A DNA stretch of 36,851 nt, from the NCBI GenBank assembly GCA_030612685.1, contig JAUWNK010000008.1, positions 1 through 36,851 of the forward strand, given 5' to 3'. The translations under genes and the position numbers were made by a program. Below are positions 8,307 through 16,433 of this stretch, piece by piece (within the stretch, counting starts at the first letter, position 1; every line of letters starts with the position of its first letter). Origin of the DNA: Desulfobacteraceae bacterium (GTDB lineage: Bacteria; Desulfobacterota; DSM-4660; Desulfatiglandales; B25-G16). The notes beneath the pieces are model-generated. The model was not told the origin of the DNA. It worked only from the letters and a program-made list of their open reading frames with translations, and searched no databases.

Positions 8307-9470
8307 TCAAACATACTGATCTGCCATTTCGTTTATAAATCTTTCGATTTCATTAGGTCCCTTGGGAGACATTTCTGATATCAACCCCTTGATTTTGTCA
8401 TAGGTGATTTGGTCACGATAAAGATCGTCTGTTGACGAATAGAGCCCGCCTCGTCTGCCAATCCTGTAAATAATTCGTTCAGATTCAGGTAGATCTTGAT
8501 ATTTTTTGATAACATATAACATATTAGCTTTTTCTTCGGGTAACTTTCCTCTTATCTCTTCTAAGAGATTCATAATGTGGTCGCTTGTGATGGTACTGGT
8601 TAGGTTATCATCTAAGGTTTCGATAAATAACTTTATCTCCTCAACCACCTGATCATCTGAAAGCATCTTAAACTCCCCATTCACGAACTTTTGGTAAAGG
8701 GGGGTACGGGTGGGGATCCTCAGGCTTCTCAGTCTTATATAATGAGGGTTAATTTGGTTAAGAACCCTGGCTGTTTCTACGGCATGTTCTTTCCACATTG
8801 CCTCTCCCCCGAGCCCTGGCATAATGTATTCAGATAATGACATGCCAGCCTCTATCACCTTTCTTCCGGCATCTATATGCCGTTCCGCTGTAACGCCCTT
8901 CTTCATAAATTTTAAAACTGAATCAGAGCCGCTCTCCAGACCAATATGAACCCTATCAAGACCTGCCTCTTTTATATCTTTCATCTCAGGTAGCGATTTC
9001 CGGCTAACAGTTCTTGATCTTGAATAGGTGGTTACTCTCTTTAAATCGGGAAATTTTTCCCTCAGAAACTGTAAGATATCAACAAAATCCTTGGTCTTCA
9101 TGACAAAATTGTCGGCATCTTGCAGAAAACATTCTCCGGTCCCGTAATAAAGCCATAAGGCCACGCTCTGGTAACTGTAACTGTAAATGTGATTACTAAG
9201 AATATGGTTTATAACCGAATTTGTTATCTGGCCACTTTCCCCTAATTTCCACGAAAGGGCCTTTATATCATCTGTAATATCCCTGGCTGTCTGAATATCC
9301 TTTTTGACCTCTTCTACTGTCCTTAAAGAGAACTTTTGTTCTTTATACACAGGGCAAAAAAGACACTGGTTCCAGGGGCAGTTGCGAGTTACCCTTAAAA
9401 GAAGGCTTTGTGCTTCATTAGGCGGCCTGATAGGGCCTTGCTCAAAGCTTAATTTTGATTCATTTATCAT
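8307..9470 (-). CDS. Radical SAM protein (Elp3/oxygen-independent coproporphyrinogen oxidase-like core)
   Basis: This 387-residue protein binds a [4Fe-4S] cluster through three cysteines in VTRNCPWNQCLFCPVYK (Cys31, Cys36, Cys39; CX4CX2C, one residue longer than the classic CX3CX2C). Downstream are the SAM-binding GLDRVHIGLESGSDSVL (about residues 174-190) and MPGLGGE. The C-terminal 100 residues are helical with no SPASM cysteines. The CPWNQCLFCPVYK variant is a recognised radical SAM subgroup in anaerobes, without an assigned reaction that I know of. AAGGAG lies six bases before the ATG. It is near the siroheme/heme cluster but separated by a repeat, so a link with tetrapyrroles is only a guess. 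Confidence 0.85.
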   Translation of the reverse strand: MINESKLSFEQGPIRPPNEAQSLLLRVTRNCPWNQCLFCPVYKEQKFSLRTVEEVKKDIQTARDITDDIKALSWKLGESGQITNSVINHILSNHIYSYSYQSVALWLYYGTGECFLQDADNFVMKTKDFVDILQFLREKFPDLKRVTTYSRSRTVSRKSLPEMKDIKEAGLDRVHIGLESGSDSVLKFMKKGVTAERHIDAGRKVIEAGMSLSEYIMPGLGGEAMWKEHAVETARVLNQINPHYIRLRSLRIPTRTPLYQKFVNGEFKMLSDDQVVEEIKLFIETLDDNLTSTITSDHIMNLLEEIRGKLPEEKANMLYVIKKYQDLPESERIIYRIGRRGGLYSSTDDLYRDQITYDKIKGLISEMSPKGPNEIERFINEMADQYV

Positions 9471-9772
9471 ATTTTCTCCTTAATCCCCGAAGGCTTGCCC
9501 GCCATACTTCTGGAGGGCCTATCCCCTATCTTCAGGCTGGTGGACTCCTAAGCACTGAAAAAGGGCAACAGGCATTTCGTATTTGGGAATAAATTATTAA
9601 AAAAATAAATTTATATCAAACATTATAATCACATATTGTAACTTTTCAAATTTTTATCTATCCTCCTCACATGGAGAGAAAAATCAGGAAAAAATCTAAA
9701 GATAGGTAATATTGACATAATCTCTTATAAAATATAAGTTTAAGACATTGATTTTCTTTTAAGGAGGGGGAG
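9471..9772. other. Intergenic stretch, promoter region of the following small gene
   Basis: There is no gene in these 302 bases. The first part is GC-rich and shared in style with other repeats (GGCTTGCCCGCCATAC). The second part from 9590 is AT-rich and ends in a candidate promoter and a strong ribosome site. Confidence 0.55.
9712..9738 (+). promoter_or_regulatory. Candidate sigma-70 promoter
   Basis: TTGACA at 9712-9717 and TATAAG at 9733-9738 are separated by 15 bases, slightly short of the usual 17. It lies 35 bases upstream of the small secreted-peptide gene, which has a strong AAGGAGGGGG ribosome site at 9761-9770. Confidence 0.4.
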
Positions 9773-9919
9773 ATGAAATTTAAATCAGCACCATTTATTT
9801 ATTTCATTCTTTTCTCATTGGTTATCTTTTGCTTAATTCCAATTCCCCAGGCAAAGGCTCAGGGACAAATCAGGGCCTTGAAAGAGAGGGTGGACACAGT
9901 TAGCAAAAGAAAGATATAG
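9773..9919 (+). CDS. Short peptide with signal sequence, 48 aa
   Basis: The ATG follows a near-perfect Shine-Dalgarno AAGGAGGGGG by two bases. The product starts MKFKSAPFIYFILFSLVIF, a basic N-terminus and hydrophobic core, followed by PIPQAKAQ, an AxA-type signal-peptidase site. Only about 19 residues remain after cleavage (QGQIRALKERVDTVSKRKI), enough for a short charged helix. The next frame starts four bases after the stop and lies in the +1 frame, reading LAKERYRFVAMFLKQYG across the junction. This may therefore be the front half of one longer secreted protein broken by an indel. I do not recognise the family. Confidence 0.55.
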   Translation: MKFKSAPFIYFILFSLVIFCLIPIPQAKAQGQIRALKERVDTVSKRKI

Positions 9920-9923
9920 ATTT

Positions 9924-10154
9924 GTGGCCATGTTCCTTAAACAATACGGAATCAATTACTGTATTGATAGGCATGGAATAGTAACCCGGATTAATTTTAC
10001 TGGTGACTGCTTAAAGGTAATGAGAACAGATGTGGTTCCAATGGTCAAAAAGAGCCTCGAGGTAGATGAGGTTGTGTGCCACGAGATATTTATATATACA
10101 GAGAGGGGACAGTGCATCTGCTGTCCTATCTTAAAGTCAGATAGATGTCTATAG
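9924..10154 (+). CDS. Cysteine-containing small protein, 76 aa
   Basis: The frame from GTG (or ATG at 9930) gives MAMFLKQYGINYCIDRHGIV and ends with CHEIFIYTERGQCICCPILK. There are six cysteines in total: single ones near residues 13 and 29, a CHE near 51, a CxCC group near 64-67, and the penultimate residue. No family is recognised. It has no good ribosome site of its own. It overlaps the BrkB gene by 10 bases, so it probably belongs to the same transcript. The frame extends upstream without a stop to 9882, without a start codon. This fits either coupling to, or a frameshift from, the signal-peptide gene before it. Confidence 0.5.
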   Translation: MAMFLKQYGINYCIDRHGIVTRINFTGDCLKVMRTDVVPMVKKSLEVDEVVCHEIFIYTERGQCICCPILKSDRCL

Positions 10155-10981
10155 CCTATATCCTTAAAAAATCTTTTATATCTTTTAAGGAAGATGGATG
10201 CCTTAATCTCTCGGCTGCTATCGCCTTTTATGCTATTCTTTCACTTATCCCCTTTATCTATCTTCTTGTCTCCTTGGTTGGTCTTTTTGTTGGCTCTGAG
10301 GGCCAGATATTACCAAAAGTAAGCTCATATATCAGTCAGTTTATTCCCTTTATTAGTAAACACGTTTTAAATGAGGTAGGTCGGATAAATCTGGGTAGCG
10401 GGATTTTTGCCTGGTTTGCTGTAGTTTTTATGTTATGGGCAAGCACCCTTATTTTTGACTCTATTGAGTTTTCCCTGAAAAGGGTATTCAAGGCGGAACA
10501 TTTAAGACCTTTCTGGATTTCTAAGATTATGTCCTTGCTGTTTGTGCCCGTAGTAGGGCTTGTTTTCATTTTTCTTCAGGTTTTTAATTTAGCGATAGAT
10601 GCCTTTATCGAGCTGAACAATTATTTCTGTATAACATTAGTGCCACTTTTTTTAAATAGTATAGGACTTAAATATATCTTTCCCTTAGTATTGTCCTTCC
10701 TTTTTTTAAGTGCACTTTACGCTATAGTGACTCCAGGTAGGATTTTCTTGAGGGAAGCCATGGTGGGAGGTTTCATTTGTGCCATTATGTTGGAGGTGGC
10801 CAAACATGTTTTTGGTTGGATGATTAAACATAACCCTAATTTTGGTCTTGTATATGGATCATTAAATACAATAATTCTGATGATTCTATGGATCTTTTAT
10901 GCGTCAGCCATATTTCTTTTCTGTGCAGAGATTATTTATGCTTACAGAAAACAACAGGCAGTTTTGGGGAAAAAACTGTAA
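10145..10981 (+). CDS. YihY/BrkB family inner-membrane protein
   Basis: This 278-residue protein has six predicted membrane helices. The family signature is visible: GCLNLSAAIAFYAILSLIPF near residue 18, FAWFAVVFMLWASTLIFDSI near residue 88, and a C-terminal NFGLVYGSLNTIILMILWIF (about 232-251) followed by LFCAEIIYAYRK. The family was once called ribonuclease BN by error. Its function is not firmly established; a role as a permease or envelope protein is suspected. The ATG overlaps the preceding small cysteine protein by 10 bases, pointing to translational coupling. Confidence 0.88.
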   Translation: MSIAYILKKSFISFKEDGCLNLSAAIAFYAILSLIPFIYLLVSLVGLFVGSEGQILPKVSSYISQFIPFISKHVLNEVGRINLGSGIFAWFAVVFMLWASTLIFDSIEFSLKRVFKAEHLRPFWISKIMSLLFVPVVGLVFIFLQVFNLAIDAFIELNNYFCITLVPLFLNSIGLKYIFPLVLSFLFLSALYAIVTPGRIFLREAMVGGFICAIMLEVAKHVFGWMIKHNPNFGLVYGSLNTIILMILWIFYASAIFLFCAEIIYAYRKQQAVLGKKL

Positions 10982-11002
10982 ATCCTGGTAACGGTTAGGG
11001 TA

Positions 11003-11085
11003 ACGAAGCCCGTATCGGCAACGGGTAAGGTAACGTGAAAGTAAAAAGACGAATGACGTAACATCAGAACGAAACAGGCTTCGTA
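11003..11085. repeat. Inverted repeat ACGAAGCC/GGCTTCGT
   Basis: Eight-base arms ACGAAGCC and GGCTTCGT frame about 65 bases that repeat GTAACG and CGGGTAA units. It lies between brkB and the EndoQ-helicase gene. It may be a short mobile repeat; it has no T-tract and is not a clear terminator. Confidence 0.4.
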
Positions 11086-11141
11086 ATCGTAACTCAGTAA
11101 TATTACTATAATTTACGGGATTTGTTACTGTTTTTACCAAA

Positions 11142-11169
11142 CTTTAGCTCACTTTAGGCACTTAAAATG
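11142..11169 (+). repeat. 28-base start-codon-linked motif, copy 1
   Basis: The sequence CTTTAGCTCACTTTAGGCAC followed by TTAAAATG ends in the start codon of the EndoQ-helicase gene. An almost identical 28-base copy (one mismatch) ends in the start codon of the Memo-like gene at 16752-16779. Neither start has a Shine-Dalgarno sequence. Confidence 0.75.
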
Positions 11170-14100
11170 CATTTTATAGCCGACCTTCATATCCATTCTC
11201 ATTATTCCATTGCTACCAGCAGTAGTCTTACGCCAGAGAATTTGGATCTCTGGGCCCGCCGCAAGGGCATCCAGGTTATTGGAACAGGTGATATATTTCA
11301 TCCGGGCTGGTATAACGAGATAAAAGAGAAGTTGATACCAACAGAGGATGGATTATATAGAATCAAAGATGAATATTGTATAAAAAATGACTATCTTCTT
11401 CCTTCACCTTCACACCTCGTAAGGTTTGTTCTTTCCGGGGAGGTAAGCAGTATCTATAAAAAAAATGGGAGGGTTAGAAAGGTACATAACCTTATCTTAT
11501 CCTCATCATTCGATGCAGTAAAGAAGATACAAAACAAGCTGGAAGCAGTGGGGAATATCTCCTCTGATGGAAGGCCCATACTTGGCCTCCCCTCAAGGGA
11601 TTTGTTAGAAATAGCCTTAGGGGCAGGTGATGGCACAGTCCTTATTCCCGCCCATATATGGACCCCATGGTTTTCTGTGTTTGGTGAAAAGAGTGGCTAT
11701 GATACCATGGAAGAATGTTTTGATGATCTTGTAGAACAAATCTTTGCGGTTGAGACCGGTCTCTCATCCGATCCATCTATGAATTGGCTTTGCTCATTTT
11801 TAGATAGATATACACTTATTTCGAACTCAGACGCCCACTCACCGGAAAAGTTAGGGAGGGAGGCGAATCTCTTTGACGCAGACCTTTCCTACCCTACTAT
11901 CATTTCCGCAATGAAAGGAGATAAAACTAATAGGTTCTTGGGAACAATAGAGTTCTTTCCACAGGAAGGGAAATATCATTTCGATGGACACAGAAAGTGT
12001 GGCATTTGCTGGACACCGCAGGAGACAATAAAACACAAAGGGATTTGCCCTGTATGTGGCAAGAAGGTAACCGTAGGGGTATTGAACAGGATTATGCAGC
12101 TTGCTGATCGGGTAAATCCGGCATCAAGGGATGATAAAAAGCCATTTTACTCCCTCACTCCATTGAAGAATCTTATTGCGGAGATTAAAGGCGTTGGCGC
12201 AGGCAGCAAAGCGGTGAACATACAATATGAAGAACTTTTACGCAAGGGAGGATCAGAATTTTCAATCCTCCTTGATCTTTCCTATGACCAGATCAGGGAG
12301 ATTGGGGACGAAATATTGGCAGAAGGTATTAGAAGGCTCAGGGACAGGGAGGTTTATATTGAGGAGGGATATGATGGTAAGTTTGGTCAGATAAAGGTAT
12401 TTTCTTCTGGTGAGATTCAATCTCTCTCATCCCAGATATCCTTTTTTGATCAGTCATACAAAACTCCAGAGAGGAGGGGTTTAGCTGTAGAAGAATTGCA
12501 TATTCATATAAATAAAAAAGGAGAAGATGTTGTCTTAAAAGAAAACAAAGGACAATTTGATGTAACTAAGTATGGGTTCGCAATGAATCCTATACAAGAG
12601 GAGGCGGTAAATCACTATAGAGGCCCATGCCTGATTCTGGCAGGGCCAGGTACTGGAAAGACATTAACATTAACAATGAGGATTGCAAGGCTTGTCAAAT
12701 ATTGGGCAGTAGATCCTGCTGCTGTTCTGGCTATTACCTTTACCAACAAGGCAGCAGAGGAGATGAAAAAGAGGATAAAAATTGCCTTTGATGATGAAGG
12801 AAAAACAGAACAGATTACCATCACCACATTTCACTCCTTTGGAATGTCATTGCTAAGAGAATATGCACATAAGTTTGGGAGATCCTTAGATTTTGCTATC
12901 TTTGGCGATGATGAAAAGGCCTATATTCTTAAATCATTTCTGGGCATAAAAAACAGGGATCTCCATAGGGTTTCAGAGGATATAAGTTTAGTAAAAAACA
13001 GGATGCAAGTCCCTTCAGATATTAATGATGATGAGCTGGCAAATCTGTATAATGCCTATGAAGACAAGTTAAAGATGGAAAATGCCTTTGATATTGATGA
13101 TCTTGTTATTTATCCAGTTAGACTCCTTAAAGATAGTAGTGACATAGGGGAATTGATAAGAAGAAGATACCCATGGATATGTATAGACGAATATCAGGAT
13201 ATAAACCTTGCCCAATATAATCTGATCAGGCTTCTTGCACCTGAGAAGGACTCAAATATCTTTGCCATTGGCGACCCTGATCAGGCTATCTATGGCTTCA
13301 GGGGAGCTGATACCAGCTTTATCCAGCGGTTTAAAGATGACTATCCAACCGGGTCAATCTATGAGCTTAAAACATCCTATCGTTGTTCAAAGACGATCCT
13401 TGAGGCATCTGCTCAGGTTGTTAAGCCGCTGGGGAGAAATGATCCATTAGAGGGAATAAAGGAAGGTGTATCAATCCATATCCAGGAGTGTCCAACTGCC
13501 AAAAGCGAGGCGGAATTTGTAGCCAGGACTATAGAAAAAATGATGGGAGGGGTTAGATTTTTCTCCTTTGATAGCGAGATTGCAGATGGTAGTGAGGAAG
13601 TTGGGGTAACCTCATTCGCTGACTTTGGCGTTTTGTTCAGGCTTTCAAAAATGGCCCCGGATATTATTAAGGCAATGAATGACCATGGTATTCCCTTCCA
13701 ACTCGTTGGGGAAGAGCCTTTCTTTAAACATGAGCCAATTAGCACAATTATAGATATCCTCCGCCTTGTTGCAATGCCCTCAAATAAGGTATTGATTCAA
13801 AGACTAAAAGAAAAGAAGATAAAAGGATTATCTGAATCAGCCCTTTTGGAAATCAAAGAGAATAAAGATATACACTCAATAGAGGAATATATCAGGGAAA
13901 TAATGAAGATATATCTTCCTGCCATCATGGTTTCTCATAAAGATGATATTGAGAGACTCATTTCCCTATCTAAGGGATATGGCCTTGATCTCTCCTCATT
14001 TCTCTCCTTACTGCAATTAGGAAGCCCTGCTGATACATACAATAGGTTAACAGAGCAGGTTGCCCTCATGACAATCCATGCAGCAAAGGGCCTGGAGTTT

Positions 14101-14385
14101 TCATACGTTTTTATCATAGGATGCGAAGATGGTCTCTTACCTTACACACTCTTTACAAAAGGTGGGTCTGACATAGAAGAGGAAAAAAGGCTCTTATATG
14201 TGGGTATGACAAGGGCTAAAAGGGCGCTTTTTTTATCCCATGCAAAAAAAAGAAATCTTTATGGTAACTGGATAAATCTGCCTATTTCCCCCTTTTTGGG
14301 CAATATCAAAGAAGAGTTGATTAAAAGGGGTGAATTAAGAAAAGGGAAAAAGAAGGCAAAGGATAAGCAATTGTCCCTTTTCTAA
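11167..14385 (+). CDS. Endonuclease Q-like PHP nuclease fused to UvrD/PcrA-type helicase
   Basis: This 1072-residue protein has two parts. Residues 1-430 match endonuclease Q: PHP metal motif ADLHIHSHYS, then GTGDIFHPGW, AHIWTPWFS, ISNSDAHSPEKLG, and a four-cysteine zinc motif CGICW...CPVCGK at about 278-297 followed by GVLNRIMQLADR. EndoQ enzymes nick 5' of deaminated bases and abasic sites. Residues 460-1060 are a superfamily-1A helicase: Walker A AGPGTGKT (about 489-497), DEYQD (about 673), GDPDQAIYGFRGA, TSYRCSKTI, LMTIHAAKGLEF and LLYVGMTRAKR. The last five residues are QLSLF, the canonical beta-clamp-binding motif. SQISFF at about 422-427, at the end of the nuclease part, resembles another. 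Start MHFIADLHIHSHYS fits EndoQ N-termini. It probably couples nicking with strand displacement in repair of deaminated DNA. Confidence 0.93.
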   Translation: MHFIADLHIHSHYSIATSSSLTPENLDLWARRKGIQVIGTGDIFHPGWYNEIKEKLIPTEDGLYRIKDEYCIKNDYLLPSPSHLVRFVLSGEVSSIYKKNGRVRKVHNLILSSSFDAVKKIQNKLEAVGNISSDGRPILGLPSRDLLEIALGAGDGTVLIPAHIWTPWFSVFGEKSGYDTMEECFDDLVEQIFAVETGLSSDPSMNWLCSFLDRYTLISNSDAHSPEKLGREANLFDADLSYPTIISAMKGDKTNRFLGTIEFFPQEGKYHFDGHRKCGICWTPQETIKHKGICPVCGKKVTVGVLNRIMQLADRVNPASRDDKKPFYSLTPLKNLIAEIKGVGAGSKAVNIQYEELLRKGGSEFSILLDLSYDQIREIGDEILAEGIRRLRDREVYIEEGYDGKFGQIKVFSSGEIQSLSSQISFFDQSYKTPERRGLAVEELHIHINKKGEDVVLKENKGQFDVTKYGFAMNPIQEEAVNHYRGPCLILAGPGTGKTLTLTMRIARLVKYWAVDPAAVLAITFTNKAAEEMKKRIKIAFDDEGKTEQITITTFHSFGMSLLREYAHKFGRSLDFAIFGDDEKAYILKSFLGIKNRDLHRVSEDISLVKNRMQVPSDINDDELANLYNAYEDKLKMENAFDIDDLVIYPVRLLKDSSDIGELIRRRYPWICIDEYQDINLAQYNLIRLLAPEKDSNIFAIGDPDQAIYGFRGADTSFIQRFKDDYPTGSIYELKTSYRCSKTILEASAQVVKPLGRNDPLEGIKEGVSIHIQECPTAKSEAEFVARTIEKMMGGVRFFSFDSEIADGSEEVGVTSFADFGVLFRLSKMAPDIIKAMNDHGIPFQLVGEEPFFKHEPISTIIDILRLVAMPSNKVLIQRLKEKKIKGLSESALLEIKENKDIHSIEEYIREIMKIYLPAIMVSHKDDIERLISLSKGYGLDLSSFLSLLQLGSPADTYNRLTEQVALMTIHAAKGLEFSYVFIIGCEDGLLPYTLFTKGGSDIEEEKRLLYVGMTRAKRALFLSHAKKRNLYGNWINLPISPFLGNIKEELIKRGELRKGKKKAKDKQLSLF

Positions 14386-14503
14386 GCCATTGTGCTGCGT
14401 GCAGGAAGATATGAATGATGTGAAATAAAGCTTGCTTTTTAGCTTATTCCATGGCATGCTTATTAACAATCTTAAATGATATAGTCTTATAGGAGATCAA
14501 CCT

Positions 14504-14734
14504 ATGCCTATTGTAAAAAAACAATTTTCCTTGAGTTCAGAGCAGGATGAATTCATTAACTCCCTGGTCAAGAAGAAGACATTTAAAGATAAAAGTGAGG
14601 TTGTTAGACACGGGATAGAACTTCTCCGGCAGGGATTCCAGGAAATGGAATTGGAGGGAATGGCCAGAGAATATTCTACTGATCCGGATTTTATTCAGAC
14701 CGGAAAAAAGGGGATTAATTTACAAAAGCTATGA
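14504..14734 (+). CDS. Ribbon-helix-helix antitoxin (ParD/CopG-like)
   Basis: This 76-residue protein begins MPIVKKQFSLSSEQDEFINS, with a beta strand that would contact DNA, then two helices with the turn KDKSEVVRHGIELL typical of ParD/CopG repressors. The acidic C-terminal tail (about 45-76) would wrap the toxin. An AGGAG sits nine bases before the ATG. The stop overlaps the toxin start by four bases (ATGA). It likely neutralises the downstream toxin and represses the shared promoter. Confidence 0.85.
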   Translation: MPIVKKQFSLSSEQDEFINSLVKKKTFKDKSEVVRHGIELLRQGFQEMELEGMAREYSTDPDFIQTGKKGINLQKL

Positions 14735-15099
14735 ACCGTTTTGAGATCTGGAATATCCAACAAAAGGCTTCACATGCTTCAAGCCAACCTCCTCAACCGG
14801 GCGATACCTCAAAAACAGATAGACCCTATATTATTATTTCCCCGGATGCTGTGAATCGAGTAGCTTCATATCCTTTTGTTACTGTAGTTCCTCTGCAGGA
14901 TCGGAAACAGAGAAAGAAGTATCCAACAGATGTGTGGATCAGTCCTTCCAGGATCAATGGCCTTAAAAAGGAGTCCATAGCATTTTGCCAGTTAATCTAC
15001 ACAATAGAGAAGACCTTTTTCGACTTTCAGATAGGTGTGCTTGAGAAGCTATATCAGGATGAAATAATAGATGCTCTCAGGATGTTCTTAATTTTGTGA
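14731..15099 (+). CDS. PemK/MazF-like toxin
   Basis: This 122-residue protein has the PemK/MazF pattern: RFEIWNIQ at the N-terminus, DRPYIIISPDAVNR near residue 30, VVPLQDRKQ near 50, then FCQLIYTIEK near 89. It is probably a ribosome-independent endoribonuclease or a related CcdB-fold toxin. The first loop is longer than usual, about 20 Ser, Gln and Pro-rich residues (QQKASHASSQPPQPGDTSK) between strand 1 and DRPY. This is where MazF enzymes place their substrate loop and catalytic Arg. The 4-base overlap with the antitoxin gene supports a type II toxin-antitoxin operon. Confidence 0.85.
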   Translation: MNRFEIWNIQQKASHASSQPPQPGDTSKTDRPYIIISPDAVNRVASYPFVTVVPLQDRKQRKKYPTDVWISPSRINGLKKESIAFCQLIYTIEKTFFDFQIGVLEKLYQDEIIDALRMFLIL

Positions 15100-15103
15100 A
15101 TGA

Positions 15104-15268
15104 AAGATTGAAATTATAACATTCAAGCAATGCACGGGAAACATAATTTATCTGAAAATACCACCCAGACCTATTGAAGGACCACCTTTAGAGTTTGGGA
15201 GGTGGCTTGTGGAGCTGCCCCTTTCTGAGAGAACAGTGAAGATCCTGCCATACCAGGTGGTGAAATAA
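15104..15268 (+). pseudogene. Open frame without a start codon, possible gene remnant
   Basis: Fifty-four codons are open and read protein-like (IYLKIPPRPIEGPPLEFGRW, then LVELPLSERTVKILPY), ending with TAA. The frame contains no ATG, and no usable start lies ahead of this stretch. The stop that opens the frame is immediately after the toxin gene. It looks like the C-terminal remnant of a gene lost upstream, or a gene using a rare start. Family unknown. Confidence 0.3.
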
Positions 15269-15284
15269 TAAGAGAAAGAGGCAT

Positions 15285-15590
15285 ATGAAGAACGATCAGG
15301 GCAATAGTCACAAGATAATAAACCTTGAACAGATTAGAAAGGCCAGAGGTGAAGAGCCGAACATTTTAGCTATCCTGAAGGATACTAAAAGGATAGCTAT
15401 GGCCGTAGCAAAAAGGACTTGTGTCCAATGTAACACAATGAAGATGTGTGTTAATAAAACCGGCCTCTGCGCTGTCTGTTATCTTAACCTGACTCCAAAG
15501 CAGAAGAAGGTTGCAGATGAAGAGGCGCGGCATAAACAGGTTGAGCTTAAAGTTACCGATGACCGGTGGGAAAAAACAGAGGATCATTAG
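15285..15590 (+). CDS. Small Cys-rich protein, probable zinc-binding, 101 aa
   Basis: The protein begins MKNDQGNSHKIINLEQIRKA. In the middle it has CVQCNTMKMCVNKTGLCAVC (about 46-65), two CxxC pairs plus one extra Cys, a zinc-ribbon or treble-clef pattern. The rest is charged and helical (LTPKQKKVADEEARHKQ). There is a purine-rich ribosome site (AGAGAAAGAGG) before the ATG. The gene converges with map, with only three bases between the two stop codons. Function unknown; nucleic-acid or protein binding is a guess. Confidence 0.65.
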   Translation: MKNDQGNSHKIINLEQIRKARGEEPNILAILKDTKRIAMAVAKRTCVQCNTMKMCVNKTGLCAVCYLNLTPKQKKVADEEARHKQVELKVTDDRWEKTEDH

Positions 15591-15593
15591 TGG

Positions 15594-16433
15594 TTAATCA
15601 AACGGTGTCAAAATCTCAAAGCCGTTATCTGTTACCAGAATTGTTTGTTCGAATTGGGCTGAGAGACTCCCATCATCTGTAACAACTGTCCAATTATCAG
15701 CAAGAACATGGAGGTTGTGTTTTCCAAGGTTTATCATTGGCTCTATAGTAAATACCATACCAGGAACAAGGGCAGTGCCCTGGCCTTTTTTGCCAAAATG
15801 GGGGACCTGGGGCGGTTCATGAAACTCGAATCCAACACCATGACCCACATATTCCCTGACAACTGAACATCCCTGGCCTTCTGCATATCTCTGGATAGCA
15901 TAACCAATATCGCCAATTCTTTTTTTTGGTTTAACCTTTAGAATTCCAAGCCTAAGACACTCCCTGGCCACAGAAACTATCTTTTGGGCATCTTTTCCAG
16001 GAGATCCAACAAAGAATGTTTTACTGGCATCGGCGTAATAGCCATCCAAGATAGGGGTAACATCAACATTTACAATATCACCATCTTTTACAATAGTATC
16101 ATCCGGTATCCCATGACAGATTACATTATTGACAGAAGTACAAACACTTTTTGGAAAGCCTTGGTAGTCCAGGGGGGCAGATAGGGCATTGTTTTTCTTG
16201 GTAAATTCTTCTACTATGGTATTAATTTCATTGGTGGTGATTCCTGGTTTTATATGTTCCTTAACATGGTTGAGGAGATCAACCGCAAGCCTGCCGGCCT
16301 TTTTCATACCAATGATATCCCTCTGTTCCTTGAGTTTAATATGGTAAAGAGTGGCATATTGAGCTTTTATTTTCTTGAAATTATGAGAATAACCAATTTT
16401 TCTTAACTTTTTCTTAAGTTTTTTGTAGTTCAT
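15594..16433 (-). CDS. map: Methionine aminopeptidase type I, with Lys-rich N-terminal extension
   Basis: Removes the initiator methionine from new proteins. All five metal ligands and the catalytic His are present: VICHGIPDD (His107), NVDVT (Asp124), YYADAS (Asp135), VGHGVG (His198), FTIEP (Glu231) and FEQT (Glu262). The core begins near residue 34 (KLKEQRDIIGMKKAGRLA). The first 33 residues (MNYKKLKKKLRKIGYSHNFK and on) are an extra basic segment not present in the E. coli enzyme. It has no zinc-finger cysteines and might help ribosome or RNA binding. The gene is alone on its strand here. Confidence 0.95.
   Translation of the reverse strand: MNYKKLKKKLRKIGYSHNFKKIKAQYATLYHIKLKEQRDIIGMKKAGRLAVDLLNHVKEHIKPGITTNEINTIVEEFTKKNNALSAPLDYQGFPKSVCTSVNNVICHGIPDDTIVKDGDIVNVDVTPILDGYYADASKTFFVGSPGKDAQKIVSVARECLRLGILKVKPKKRIGDIGYAIQRYAEGQGCSVVREYVGHGVGFEFHEPPQVPHFGKKGQGTALVPGMVFTIEPMINLGKHNLHVLADNWTVVTDDGSLSAQFEQTILVTDNGFEILTPFD

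Noticed and set aside
15594-16433. Basic N-terminal extension of methionine aminopeptidase as a zinc-finger ribosome-binding domain
   Set aside because: There are no cysteine or histidine pairs in the first 33 residues; only a Lys-rich segment can be stated.
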